A stretch of 64,000 nt of DNA from Promethearchaeota archaeon Loki_b32 (GCA_005223125.1 NJBH01000001.1:109935-173934); one strand, 5' to 3'. Numbered from the stretch's first letter, positions 9,551 through 19,174 are shown. The notes: generated from the sequence alone by a model not told the origin. Made by a program: numbers and translations.

Positions 9551-9795
9551 TAAGATTGGTTAATAATTAGAAGAAAGAGTAAATGGTTTAAGTATTAGGA
9601 ATTTTGGAAGATATGAAATATATGAAAAGGGGTTCTTGACTTTTTTTAGTATTATTTTATATCTTACAGATTCTCTTTTTTTTATTTTTATAATTTTAAG
9701 GATTTTTTCTATTATAAATCAATATTAGAGGAATTTGAATTCTATAATTAGAAAATATCTAATAATTTAAAAATAGAAATAAAATTTTATGTGTA

Positions 9796-10380
9796 TCATT
9801 CTTTTTTGTAATTATTTCCTACAACAAATGCTTTACCAATGTTCTCAGAAAGTTTCCAATAATAGTTATCAATTGAGTATAATATAGGATTTAGTTTTTG
9901 AATATCAGGAATTTCATTTGTTAAGTAATAATCGTCTGCGTAAGCTTGTATTATTTGCCCAATAAAAATTTCATGACTTTTTTCTGCCCCAGTAATCTCC
10001 TTTGTAGGAATTGTTTTTATAACCTTACATTCAAGATTTAATGGAGCATGCGTTATCATTGGTGCTGTCTTTAATTCTCCGTAAAATACGTCAAATATCT
10101 CTGATTTATCCACTTCCTCTCCGGAATTTATCCCACAATAATCTGTAATTTCAATCATGCCTTCGGAAGGTGTATTTACACTGAATGTTTGGTTTTCTTT
10201 TATACCTATATTTGTATAATGAGTTTCATAGGAGGATATAGAAATCAATGGTGGTTTATGTTCTACAATACCAACAAAAGCGAGTGGTTCAAAGTTCGGC
10301 TTTCCGTTTACGGTTGCCCCAACAAGCACAACAGGCATAGGAAATAAATAAGGTCCTATTTTAATTTTATTTTTCATCAT
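9796..10380 (-). CDS. Flavin reductase-like (flavoredoxin) FMN-binding protein
   Basis: 194 residues with the split-barrel flavin reductase pattern: PMPVVLVGATVNGKPNFEPLAFVGIVEHKPPLISIS, then HYTNIGIKENQTFSVN, and CKVIKTIPTKEITGAEKSHEIFIGQI. These are the FMN-binding strands of flavoredoxin-type proteins of anaerobes, which pass electrons through bound FMN. Partner unknown. Start ATG-ATG (MMKNKIKIGPY). Confidence 0.85.
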   Translation of the reverse strand: MMKNKIKIGPYLFPMPVVLVGATVNGKPNFEPLAFVGIVEHKPPLISISSYETHYTNIGIKENQTFSVNTPSEGMIEITDYCGINSGEEVDKSEIFDVFYGELKTAPMITHAPLNLECKVIKTIPTKEITGAEKSHEIFIGQIIQAYADDYYLTNEIPDIQKLNPILYSIDNYYWKLSENIGKAFVVGNNYKKE

Positions 10381-10455
10381 TATAATCTTTTTATGATTAT
10401 TTTATTTATTAATCCAATTATTTTAAATTAATAGTTCATATATTTGAATTTTCTG

Positions 10456-11976
10456 TTAGATTGTATATGATTCATTGTCTTTCAACAGAACAGCATTTTC
10501 AAAATTATTACTAAACCACTCAGGGGAATCAGTGTGTACAGGAATAACAATATCAGGATCTATATTTTCAATTGCTTTAATTAAATCAGATTTTGATACA
10601 TGTCCAGAAGCATGATAACCTTTAGTAAATCGAGGTTTAAATTTATTATATTCCTCAATAATGTCAAATCCAACAATCTCAAAATCAAAAAATTTAAGCC
10701 AATTGTTTAAACGAAGAAAGTCAAATTCAGACTCTTCCTCGAATGCTTCACTGGAAGAATAAATGTACAGTCCTTTATTTGGCTTAATATCTAATAAATT
10801 TTTAATGTCATAAAGAGAAAAACAGATCATAAATTTATCTTGTTCTTTTGATATATCGGAAGGATCTATAAAATTTACTTCTCTTTCTATATTTAAAAGG
10901 AATTTTTCCCAACCTTTGCTAGTAATTTTTAAATCTCGATAAACTCTTAAATCCTTTATCCTATCAATATTGTCTGCTTTATTAAGAGCATTAAGTAAAA
11001 ATGCATCTTTAGCAGTAATTATCATTGTTCTTCCTAATTTTTTAGCAATTAAATCAAACATTTCCAGTCTCTCAAAATTTCGTGCAGTGAAATCTGCAAC
11101 AATAAGACCCTTTGCTTCCTCAGCTGTTTTTAAACAATTATTATATACAATCTCCTCAGATTCATTGATATCTCCTCTTGCAGCTCTAGTCCCTTCAATT
11201 ATTAAGATAGATGCGTCTTTGGCATTTTTGAGGAACTCTTCACTCTTATTTCGCTTTTTTCCATGAAGTCGAAAATCGCCAGTATATGCGACAGTGTTAT
11301 CACCAGAGATAATATAGGCTGTTGCTCCATATATTGAATGATCTACCTCATAAGCGTTTATTTCAAAACTAGAAGAGTAATCTTTTAGGAGTGATAGATT
11401 ACCTTCATCGAATTTTTTTCTGCTTTTAGTAGTTAATGTAAAGAAATCATGAAGTGATTCGGAGAAATTTTCTGTACAAATGAAATCACGGCCAATATCC
11501 TTATATCTATCAGTTTCCAAAATTCTCCCATCTCCTTTTGGTGCCTTAAGTGAATAATAAACTACATCAGAACCAAGCATAGGAGAAGAACTATCTATCA
11601 ATGCTTTAAGAAGCATAATAGTAGAGGGAGATGCAATAATAGGATAGTCTGGTTTAAGCAAACCAATATTTCCACAATGATCCATATGTGCATGACTGAG
11701 AAGTATAGCCTCCACATTCAATGATGGATATGAAGAAATATCTAAATCTCTAGGGATTAAATCTTTTCTGTAGATATCAAGTTTAGGGATTAAATTTAGA
11801 TAAATAAGATCATGTATCCCTCTCATAGATCGGGGGGAAATAAACTGTTGGAAAAAATCTCCATATTTTTTGAAATTCATGCCAAAATCAAGGAAAATTC
11901 CATGACCTTTTTCTTCAATATATATTTTATTTCCTCCAATTGTATTATTTCCATCAAAAATTTGTATAGATGTCAT
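10456..11976 (-). CDS. RNase J-like beta-CASP metallo-beta-lactamase nuclease
   Basis: 506 residues. MBL motifs: LSHAHMDHCG (HxHxDH), VDHS (motif 3 His) and YTGDFRLHG (motif 4). Beta-CASP motifs: A in IIEGT, B in YHASGHVS, and C in IPVHTDSP. The full set is that of RNA-processing nucleases. There are no N-terminal KH domains, so it is not aCPSF1; it is closer to RNase J. The beta-CASP insert is less conserved than in housekeeping RNase J. It is transcribed divergently from a paralogue at 12160, with about 180 bases between starts. Confidence 0.85.
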   Translation of the reverse strand: MTSIQIFDGNNTIGGNKIYIEEKGHGIFLDFGMNFKKYGDFFQQFISPRSMRGIHDLIYLNLIPKLDIYRKDLIPRDLDISSYPSLNVEAILLSHAHMDHCGNIGLLKPDYPIIASPSTIMLLKALIDSSSPMLGSDVVYYSLKAPKGDGRILETDRYKDIGRDFICTENFSESLHDFFTLTTKSRKKFDEGNLSLLKDYSSSFEINAYEVDHSIYGATAYIISGDNTVAYTGDFRLHGKKRNKSEEFLKNAKDASILIIEGTRAARGDINESEEIVYNNCLKTAEEAKGLIVADFTARNFERLEMFDLIAKKLGRTMIITAKDAFLLNALNKADNIDRIKDLRVYRDLKITSKGWEKFLLNIEREVNFIDPSDISKEQDKFMICFSLYDIKNLLDIKPNKGLYIYSSSEAFEEESEFDFLRLNNWLKFFDFEIVGFDIIEEYNKFKPRFTKGYHASGHVSKSDLIKAIENIDPDIVIPVHTDSPEWFSNNFENAVLLKDNESYTI

Positions 11977-12159
11977 CTTTTTGGTAAAATTTTTTGTTTT
12001 ATTAATTAATGTCCATCCCTAAGATATTACTATAAGAATCCTTTTTAATTGATTACTTTTTTTAATTTTATCTAGAAATTTTATTAATGTTTAGTTCTTG
12101 TAATGCATTAGCTTATTTTGTGAAATTCATTTTTCATAAATCCAATGAGATGAAAAAAT

Positions 12160-13665
12160 ATGGAACATAGAGTAAAGTTAACATTTTATGGGGGCATAAA
12201 TAAAGTTGGTGGAAATAAGGTTCTTTTGGAGGATCTTGGTTATGATGTAAAAATATTTCTAGATTTTGGAATAAATACTAGTGAGTTTTCCAAGTTTCGA
12301 AAAGATTTCCCTTATACTAATGAAATTAAAGCATTAACAGATTGTCATGTATTACCTCGAGAAATTGATATTCCAATTAAAGACATTTATTCAAAGTACT
12401 TTATATTTAATCATACTAATTCACAATATCCTCAAAAAGTAAAGGAGTGTGAAGGAAAAGTCGATCCTCCAACAGATCTTGATGGAATTTTGATTTCTCA
12501 TCCTCATAGAGACCATTATAGAGGTATATCATTTGTAAATCGTAACATACCAATTTATACAGGAGTAGTTACCAAAAGAATTATCAAAGCGTATTCAAGA
12601 AGTTCAGCTCAAAGATTTGAAAATTTCTTACATGGCTTAAAGTGGATACTGTTTAGGACCGGAAATGTTATCCAGATTAAGAAATTGGTGATTTACCCTA
12701 TTCATGTTGACCATTCAATACCTGCGGCTTATGGTTTTATTATTTGTACCTCTGCTGGAATCATTGTCTATACAGGTGATTTTAGAATGCATGGCCCCCT
12801 TCAGTTAATGACTGCTGATCTAATAAAGAAAGTTAAGGATGTATGTAAAACAAAGGGACAAATAGAAAGTGATTTTACATATAGAGAGGGAAGAGTAATT
12901 GCACTGATTTGCGAAGGAACGCATATACATAAAGGTTCAATTGAATCCGAAAGAATTGTAAAAAGGCATTTAAGAAAATTATTTAAAATTATTCCTTTTG
13001 ATTATGCTATTGTTCAGTATGGAAGAGTAGACTGGGATCGATTCAGAACTTATGTCGATATTGCTAAAAAATATAATTGGAAGTATATAATTTCCGACAA
13101 GGATGCATATTTTTATAATCGTTTAAATAAAAAAGCAATATATGATTCTATGAAAGATCCAAACATAGAAAACACTGATAATATTGTTATTCTCTTACAA
13201 GAAAAACGTAAATTTCAGTGGAAAGAAGATGTTAATCAAATGTTAAAAAATATTGGAAAAAGTGAAAGAATTATGCATTTAAGTGATTTAAAAGATTTAA
13301 ATAAAAATTTTTTCTTATATATTACCTCTATTTATGATTATGATATAATTAAGAATTATTTACCAAAAGATTTAAGAGGAGTATTTATTTCTTCCAACGT
13401 AGATCCATATGCTGAGGAATATCGAATGGATAAAAGATTTATTTCAACAGATTTGTTAGATCGTGGTGTTCCTTCTTACCGTGTTCATGCTTCGGGACAT
13501 TCAAAACCACATGATATAATTAGATTTGTAAACGAGATTAATCCTGAAAAATTAATTCCAATCCATACTGAGCATCCCGACTTTTTTAGAAAATTATTCA
13601 AGGGAGAGAGATTAGAAGTAGTCTTACCGATATATAATATTCCATTTGACATTACTTCTTCATAA
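12160..13665 (+). CDS. RNase J-like beta-CASP metallo-beta-lactamase nuclease (paralogue)
   Basis: 501 residues, colinear with the divergent neighbour. Motifs: ISHPHRDHYRG, HVDHSIPAA, YTGDFRMHG, CEGTH (A), YRVHASGHS (B) and IPIHTEHPDFF (C). Both start with an IGGNK/VGGNK segment followed by FLDFG. All expected catalytic residues seem present. The pair probably arose by an old inverted duplication. Whether they act as homomers or a heteromer is unknown. Confidence 0.85.
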   Translation: MEHRVKLTFYGGINKVGGNKVLLEDLGYDVKIFLDFGINTSEFSKFRKDFPYTNEIKALTDCHVLPREIDIPIKDIYSKYFIFNHTNSQYPQKVKECEGKVDPPTDLDGILISHPHRDHYRGISFVNRNIPIYTGVVTKRIIKAYSRSSAQRFENFLHGLKWILFRTGNVIQIKKLVIYPIHVDHSIPAAYGFIICTSAGIIVYTGDFRMHGPLQLMTADLIKKVKDVCKTKGQIESDFTYREGRVIALICEGTHIHKGSIESERIVKRHLRKLFKIIPFDYAIVQYGRVDWDRFRTYVDIAKKYNWKYIISDKDAYFYNRLNKKAIYDSMKDPNIENTDNIVILLQEKRKFQWKEDVNQMLKNIGKSERIMHLSDLKDLNKNFFLYITSIYDYDIIKNYLPKDLRGVFISSNVDPYAEEYRMDKRFISTDLLDRGVPSYRVHASGHSKPHDIIRFVNEINPEKLIPIHTEHPDFFRKLFKGERLEVVLPIYNIPFDITSS

Positions 13666-13799
13666 TTTTTGTAAAAGCTTATCATTTTTATGCAATAATT
13701 TACATTTAAATCTCTTTTCTAGATTTTTTAATAATACTTATAGACTGCCTTTAAATTAAAAAACAATACTTTAAATAAGAATTATCAATAGTAGAAAAC

Positions 13800-15035
13800 A
13801 TGAATCAAAATATCCAAGAACAACCTAATAGTTATTCAAAATGGCTTGAATTTGCAATATTTTTGCTATTTCTATTAGGTCCTTTGACTGGCAACATTAT
13901 CAATGTCTTATTTAGTGTTCTTTCTACCGATTTTCAAGTCACACCGGGTAATATATTAATTGCTATTCCAGCATTTATGTTTCCATTTGCTATTACACAA
14001 CTTTTTTCTGGTGCGATTTCAGATATAAAGGGTAGAATCCCAGTATTAATTGTAGGGTTAGTTTTATTTGGGATTGCAATGCTGACAGCGGCATTATCTT
14101 TTAATTTAGAGATGTATATTGTAGCAAATATTATAGGAGGAGTGGGTTTTGGTTTTATTAATCCTGTTCTTATAGCACTGATGGCAGATATTACAACTCC
14201 TTCAAATATTCCGAAGAAAATGGGATATCTGGGTGCGAGCGCAAATTTGGGGGTTGGTATTGGTCCTTTAATTGCCTCTCAGATGATTTTAATTAGTTGG
14301 CAGTCTATATATGTATTATTTATCATTATTACTTGCTTCTGTTTAATTTATTTTATTACTGTTAAAAGACCTCCTCAAAAAATCCCTGAAGAATCAGGCA
14401 TTCATATAGTATTCTCTCAGCTTTCAATTGAATGGCGGCGAATTGCAGTAATTCTAATGATATTATCTGCCTTTTTACTAGCTCATACATATATAGCTAT
14501 AAATATCTGGACTTCGAAAACATTGGCAGAAGCGCATGTATTAAACGAAACGCTAATAGGAATAATTCTTGGTTTAGCAGGTTTTGGAGCAGCAATAACG
14601 GGATTAATTACAGGGTATTTAATAAAATATAAGAGTGTGAAGGTCCCTTTATTCACGGGTTCATTAATATTACTTTGCTCACTCACGATCTTATTGATTA
14701 TTGGAGATATTTCCAATCCGGAAGCATTTACCTTTTTAGCAATAGGTTGGATCCTAGCAGGATTTTCCGGAGGAATGCTTTTTACCTCAATTACTTATTA
14801 TAGTCAAGTTTTATCTCCTGAAAGACGTGGTGTTTTAGCAGGATTATTAACAGCAGGTTATTTTACAGGGATTGCATTAGTCCCAACAACACTAGCACCA
14901 TTCTCAAATGCTTTTGGTATTACTGGTATTTATAGTGCTATTCTGATATCATCTGTAATTTTTATTATAGTTACAATTTTGTTATATAATTTAGCTAAAA
15001 TTATAATTTCAGAAAACCAAAAAGCTTTACATTAA
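13800..15035 (+). CDS. MFS drug/metabolite transporter (DHA1/Bcr-CflA-like)
   Basis: 411 residues, 12 hydrophobic helices. The loop after helix 2 reads GAISDIKGRIPV, the MFS motif A (GxxxDxxGRR-like). FGFINPVLIALMADITTPS and SYYSQVLSPERRGVLAGL resemble multidrug-type carriers. Cargo unknown. No regulator adjoins it. Confidence 0.87.
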   Translation: MNQNIQEQPNSYSKWLEFAIFLLFLLGPLTGNIINVLFSVLSTDFQVTPGNILIAIPAFMFPFAITQLFSGAISDIKGRIPVLIVGLVLFGIAMLTAALSFNLEMYIVANIIGGVGFGFINPVLIALMADITTPSNIPKKMGYLGASANLGVGIGPLIASQMILISWQSIYVLFIIITCFCLIYFITVKRPPQKIPEESGIHIVFSQLSIEWRRIAVILMILSAFLLAHTYIAINIWTSKTLAEAHVLNETLIGIILGLAGFGAAITGLITGYLIKYKSVKVPLFTGSLILLCSLTILLIIGDISNPEAFTFLAIGWILAGFSGGMLFTSITYYSQVLSPERRGVLAGLLTAGYFTGIALVPTTLAPFSNAFGITGIYSAILISSVIFIIVTILLYNLAKIIISENQKALH

Positions 15036-15163
15036 ACACATCTCTCTCTTTCTCACTGGTTTTTATAGTTTTATCTAATTCTTTTCCTAATTCATCATTT
15101 GGGAAGTTTGTTTCGTTCACAAATATTAGAAAATAAAAGAAAATAAATATTTATTTTAGTTTT

Positions 15164-15490
15164 TTAAGATTTAATCATTATTAACATCATCTTAAACTTT
15201 TCTGGGGCATTTAAAGCATGTGGTTCATTTGCGGGTAATATTATCATTTGACCTTCTTTTAATACAAATTTTTCACTTGATATAAATATTTCAGCTTCTC
15301 CATCAAAAACATAAACTAGTGCATCAAATGGGGCAGTATGTTCACTTAATCCTTCTCCTTTATCAAAAGAAAATAAGGTTACAGTACCAACATCTTTATT
15401 AATCAAAGCTCTACTAACGACAGAATTTTCTTGATAATCAAGCATAGATCCTAAATTCATTTTAGCTTTCTTTGTATTTTGATTACTCAT
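15164..15490 (-). CDS. Single-domain cupin protein
   Basis: 108 residues forming one cupin barrel: GEGLSEHTAPFDALVYVFDGEAEIFI matches cupin motif 1 (with H and E/D), and LKEGQMIILPANEPHALNA matches motif 2 with its His. It probably binds a metal; role unknown, as for most small cupins. Start ATG (MSNQNTKKAKMN). Confidence 0.82.
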   Translation of the reverse strand: MSNQNTKKAKMNLGSMLDYQENSVVSRALINKDVGTVTLFSFDKGEGLSEHTAPFDALVYVFDGEAEIFISSEKFVLKEGQMIILPANEPHALNAPEKFKMMLIMIKS

Positions 15491-15644
15491 AATTTTATCA
15501 ATCTCATATATTCATTTATTTTATAAGAATTATAAAGAAAAATTCAATTTAAACATAAAACCGAACATGTTTAATTTGATAATTCTCAATTATCCCCTGA
15601 ATACACATAGGAGATATAAAAATATTAAAAAGAAGAAAATCCAA

Positions 15645-16061
15645 CTACATTTCTATTGGAACACGCCATTCCACGCCGCATTCGCCGCAATGGTACTTTT
15701 TACCATACATACGGGGATAGTCACATATTAGGTGAGTTTTATCGAGTATTTCTCGTATAAGAGGTTTATTATTATTCCCACATTTGGGACATTCTCTTCT
15801 TGAAACTCCTTGGAGAATTTTTCCTTTACCCATTTCGAGAGGAACTACATCTTGAGAAAAGATTGATTCTGAAATAACGATTTCTTTTTGTTGTTTAATA
15901 GGTTCAATTTCTGGCTCTGGTTGTACTTTATATGTCTGATCTCTGCTTTCTAATTCAGCAATTCTCTTTTTCAGAACTTCATTCTCTTTCATTAATTCTT
16001 TTATGATGATTTCGTATTCTTGAGGAGTAAAATCTTTTTTATCTGTCATTTCTTTACTCAT
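15645..16061 (-). CDS. Coiled-coil plus zinc-ribbon protein
   Basis: The ORF runs to 16145, but the first 28 codons are hydrophobic and read through the AT-rich upstream region; I place the start at the ATG at 16061 (MSKEMTDKKDF), giving 138 residues. A coiled coil (YEIIIKELMKENEVLKKRIAELE) is followed by a linker and a zinc ribbon, CPKCGNNNKPLI...YHCGECGVEW. It is divergent from the gelsolin-like gene, with about 160 bases between starts. A protein-protein or nucleic-acid adaptor role is inference. Confidence 0.68.
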   Translation of the reverse strand: MSKEMTDKKDFTPQEYEIIIKELMKENEVLKKRIAELESRDQTYKVQPEPEIEPIKQQKEIVISESIFSQDVVPLEMGKGKILQGVSRRECPKCGNNNKPLIREILDKTHLICDYPRMYGKKYHCGECGVEWRVPIEM

Positions 16062-16219
16062 TTTTTTTAAGTTTATTTTGAATAAAAAAGTAAATATTCT
16101 ATAAAAACATAATAGAGGTTGTATTAAAAAACTTAAGGAAATCAAAAATTAAAGGATGTAAAAAAGATTTTTAAACTTTTAATTTATTTATTTTTATATT
16201 GTACTTGAGAGAGTGTATA

Positions 16220-17092
16220 ATGCAACTATTTAACATTAGTGATAAGGGAGAATTAATAAAGATAGATAAGTTAAATTTTGAGGAAGATGATGTTTATCTT
16301 GTTGACGATGGGGAAAAGAATACGATTTATATTTGGGTTGGATTGAAAGTACCTCAGAATAAAAAAGACATTACTGCCGACATTGCAAGAAAATTGGATA
16401 AAGAACGAGGTGGATCTGCTAAAATTCTCATAATGAAACAAAAAAGAGAATATGGTTCTTTTTTAGCGATGATGCATGATCTTAAAAAGGGATTGATACC
16501 GGGTAAAACTATTGAACGAAGACCAGAATTCGTGTTTGAAATACCTCCCGAAAGTATCAAATCTATAGGACTTGATGGAACTCCAGAAGAGAGAGAAATC
16601 AAGATTGAAACAAGAATAGGACAATGGCTTCAGCAAATTAAAGATTATAGAAGGGTTGAACCACAAAAAAAACTGCAAGAAACTTCAGATGCTGTAAAAT
16701 TCATTAAGTTTAAAGAATCTCCAGATAAAGTAGAAGTAAATGGTAAATCAGAATTAGAAGCACGGTTAAAACAAACTGAAGAACGTAGAAAACTTGAACC
16801 TGAAGTTGTAGAGTTAAAGCCAGAAGAGCCTGACTTAAAAACACAAGTCAAAGAAACTGCATATTACTTATCACTGGATAGATACTCATACAATGAATTG
16901 TGTTGGATGTTGGCTGAAAAAATCCAGAAAATGAACATTGATATGCCATCAATCGCAGATATAAAAAAAAAAGCGGAAGAAGTCTTCAATTCAAGCTGTA
17001 CATATGATGAACTCTGTTGGTTAAATGCAGAAATGGATATATTGATCGAAAAAAGCTTTCTCGAAAAGGAAAAGAAGGAATTTAATTATTAA
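16220..17092 (+). CDS. Gelsolin-like domain protein with C-terminal LCW repeats
   Basis: The start is taken at the ATG at 16220 (MQLFNISDKG) after GAGAGAG; the TTG seven codons earlier is less likely. Residues 5-95 match a gelsolin repeat: DDVYLVDDGEKNTIYIWVG, then KKDITADIARKLDKERGG. In eukaryotes and tested Asgard homologues such domains bind actin. A charged linker follows. The C-terminus has two copies of a helical motif, YSYNELCWMLAEKI and CTYDELCWLNAEMDIL, which also occurs in the stand-alone protein at 45981-46232. The gene probably belongs to actin regulation. Confidence 0.8.
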   Translation: MQLFNISDKGELIKIDKLNFEEDDVYLVDDGEKNTIYIWVGLKVPQNKKDITADIARKLDKERGGSAKILIMKQKREYGSFLAMMHDLKKGLIPGKTIERRPEFVFEIPPESIKSIGLDGTPEEREIKIETRIGQWLQQIKDYRRVEPQKKLQETSDAVKFIKFKESPDKVEVNGKSELEARLKQTEERRKLEPEVVELKPEEPDLKTQVKETAYYLSLDRYSYNELCWMLAEKIQKMNIDMPSIADIKKKAEEVFNSSCTYDELCWLNAEMDILIEKSFLEKEKKEFNY

Positions 17093-17122
17093 AAAATATA
17101 AATTTAAAATTTTTGACTATTT

Positions 17123-17428
17123 TTATCCACAACAACTATTGTTTTGAGGATTTTTAGCAACATATCGTGCATTCCATAAACATCCACATCCTTTTTTCTC
17201 TTGTAAAACAATTGCCATTGTTGGACAATTTCGTTTGCAAGCAGAACATTCTGTACAGCGTTCTGCTTCATAAATTTCGTATGTTCCGCCATCATTTTGT
17301 ATAGGGATTCCAAATGGGCATACCTCACCACATATCCCACACCCTGTGCATAAATCAGGATTGATGAAAATTTTAGGAATGACTACTGACATCCTTATTT
17401 CTGTGGTTTTTGACGCTATTTTTACCAC
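17123..17428 (-). CDS. hgcB-like: HgcB-like 2[4Fe-4S] ferredoxin with C-terminal CC
   Basis: 101 residues from a GTG; the ATG at 17392 (MSVVIPKIF) is an alternative start. Two ferredoxin motifs bind [4Fe-4S] clusters: CTGCGICGEVCP (27-38) and CTECSACKRNCP (58-69). After them comes GCGCLW (C81, C83) and a terminal CCG (C99, C100). The order of two clusters, a GxGC motif and a vicinal cysteine pair is that of HgcB, the electron donor of the mercury-methylation pair. The gene lies 57 bases downstream of the HgcA-like gene on the same strand, the usual hgcA-hgcB order. Family membership is well supported; mercury methylation is not shown. Confidence 0.82.
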   Translation of the reverse strand: MVKIASKTTEIRMSVVIPKIFINPDLCTGCGICGEVCPFGIPIQNDGGTYEIYEAERCTECSACKRNCPTMAIVLQEKKGCGCLWNARYVAKNPQNNSCCG

Positions 17429-17485
17429 CTCATTTTTATTCTCTTATTTAATAATAGTTTTTATTCTTATTTATTTTATTTTTTT

Positions 17486-19174
17486 CTAAAATATTAGGTA
17501 AAAAATAATACCTATAGCTAAGGTTATTAGGCTAATTATCAATACAATCATATTGATTTTACTAAAACTGGGATATTCATCTTGGATTTCACTTGGACTT
17601 GTTGCCATAGTATATCCACTATATGACATTGTAGAGAAGAATGCTAACCAAAAGTAAAAGCAAGAGCTCAACAGAAGAAAGGGTATTGACCCATGAAAAA
17701 GCCAAGAAACACTACTTAATAGGAAAACATTAATAGTACCATAAATTAACCCTTTTGTAATAAATTTGCGAGTGAAATTAGTGATAGGAAAGATTACCAT
17801 TATTATTGCATTTGTTATTATAATCCAGAGCCAGATCTCACCCACTAACCACAATTTGTTCATATCTATAGTGTTAAAGAGAGCTAAACCGAGTAAAATT
17901 AAAAATAATACAAAACTTGGCATTAAAAATATTTTTCGTATTAAAAAAGTTGTATGCGTTATTGCTGCTCTTAAACGATGAGAGGCAGTAAATTTTGCCA
18001 ATTTCATTTTGTCGGTTTTTCTAGCAGGTCTTTCTTTTAAGAACTTGGGCAAATGTTTTGCCCATATAGGACCATATAAAACATTAAAAGGAAAGTCAGG
18101 AGCCTCACTTTTTAATACTGGTACTGCTATTCCTCCTGCAGCAAGTTGAGGTAAAATTATAGTTTTCTTTTTCGTAATTTTAGCAATACCCGTAGCTCCT
18201 ACCGCTTCTATTAATTGTTTGTTCCCAAAATTATCTCCCCGTGCTGCACACCATACATTTATACCTTTAGAATCAACACATAATACCCAAGCATCTATTC
18301 CTTTAAGAGAACGCATAACTTTAATATATGTATAAAGATAATTAGCAGTTACTATAATAGGAGACTTTTCATCAGGTGTTCCAGATTGATAAATGCCTGG
18401 TTCAATTGGTACGTGATCTACTTGTCCTGTAAAAATACAGCGATAGATGCTCATTTGAGATCTAAATCCTTTAAATTTTCTAAGACTAGGGCGGTAGTAT
18501 CCTGGTTCTTTTAAATTTTCATCCTCTACCTTTTTTAATTCAATTACTTGAATAGATCCATGACTCCATTTTTTTTCTGCTACCATCTTAAAACCTATAG
18601 GTTCTAAATAATTGAAAAACCACTTTACTAGAAAAGTACTTTCTAATCGTAGTCTTCTTAATTTTTTTCTGTACCTCCACCGCTTTATGTTAAATAAAAT
18701 TTTCCAAATACCTGAAGGAACAAATTCAGCTGCTAAAATCATCCGACCATTCGGTTTCAAAGTTTTCCATGCATTTCTTAGAAAGACCTGTTGTTCAAAT
18801 GGCCTAAGTTCTGAAAGCATAAAAGTACTAACAATTAGATCTTTAGAACTATCTTCTACGGGTAGATCGCTGATGGAACCTATTTGATATAGAAGTTTTG
18901 TACGTTCTTCAGAAGGATAATTTTTCATGGCAGTATTTATCATTTGTAAGTTTTTATCTATTGCAAGAACATTATTTCCTTTTAAAGCCATTTTTTTAGC
19001 AAGAGTTCCTGTCCCACATCCTACTTCTAAGATAATCTGTGGTGCTTTTATCCTTTCTAGTACCCAATCATGAACTTTGATATTTGTACCTTTAGTAAGT
19101 GCTGTGAATTTTGATTCATATGTTTCTGGTTCTAATTCCAACTTTCTCATATAGACTACAGCGATTTTAATCAC
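17486..19174 (-). CDS. hgcA-like: HgcA-like corrinoid membrane protein with fused N-terminal SAM methyltransferase
   Basis: 562 residues, against about 340 for usual HgcA. Residues 10-215 are a class I SAM methyltransferase (LEVGCGTG at 49-56, VLAIDKN, GRMILAAEF). Residues 225-400 resemble the corrinoid-binding CdhD/HgcA fold with the cap-helix motif INVWCAA (305-311). C309 would be the lower cobalt ligand. After NVWCAA this protein has RGDNFG where HgcA normally has GKGTFG. About five membrane helices follow (420-562), with FFSTMSYSGYTMATSP like the HgcA NFTGSSTYTS segment. The start is GTG at 19174 or ATG at 19150. The substrate is unknown; the HgcB-like partner is immediately downstream. 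Confidence 0.8.
   Translation of the reverse strand: MIKIAVVYMRKLELEPETYESKFTALTKGTNIKVHDWVLERIKAPQIILEVGCGTGTLAKKMALKGNNVLAIDKNLQMINTAMKNYPSEERTKLLYQIGSISDLPVEDSSKDLIVSTFMLSELRPFEQQVFLRNAWKTLKPNGRMILAAEFVPSGIWKILFNIKRWRYRKKLRRLRLESTFLVKWFFNYLEPIGFKMVAEKKWSHGSIQVIELKKVEDENLKEPGYYRPSLRKFKGFRSQMSIYRCIFTGQVDHVPIEPGIYQSGTPDEKSPIIVTANYLYTYIKVMRSLKGIDAWVLCVDSKGINVWCAARGDNFGNKQLIEAVGATGIAKITKKKTIILPQLAAGGIAVPVLKSEAPDFPFNVLYGPIWAKHLPKFLKERPARKTDKMKLAKFTASHRLRAAITHTTFLIRKIFLMPSFVLFLILLGLALFNTIDMNKLWLVGEIWLWIIITNAIIMVIFPITNFTRKFITKGLIYGTINVFLLSSVSWLFHGSIPFLLLSSCFYFWLAFFSTMSYSGYTMATSPSEIQDEYPSFSKINMIVLIISLITLAIGIIFYLIF

Noticed and set aside
17104-17340. Minus-strand ORF overlapping the HgcB-like gene
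   Set aside because: Other frame of the ferredoxin gene, which has all eight cluster cysteines.
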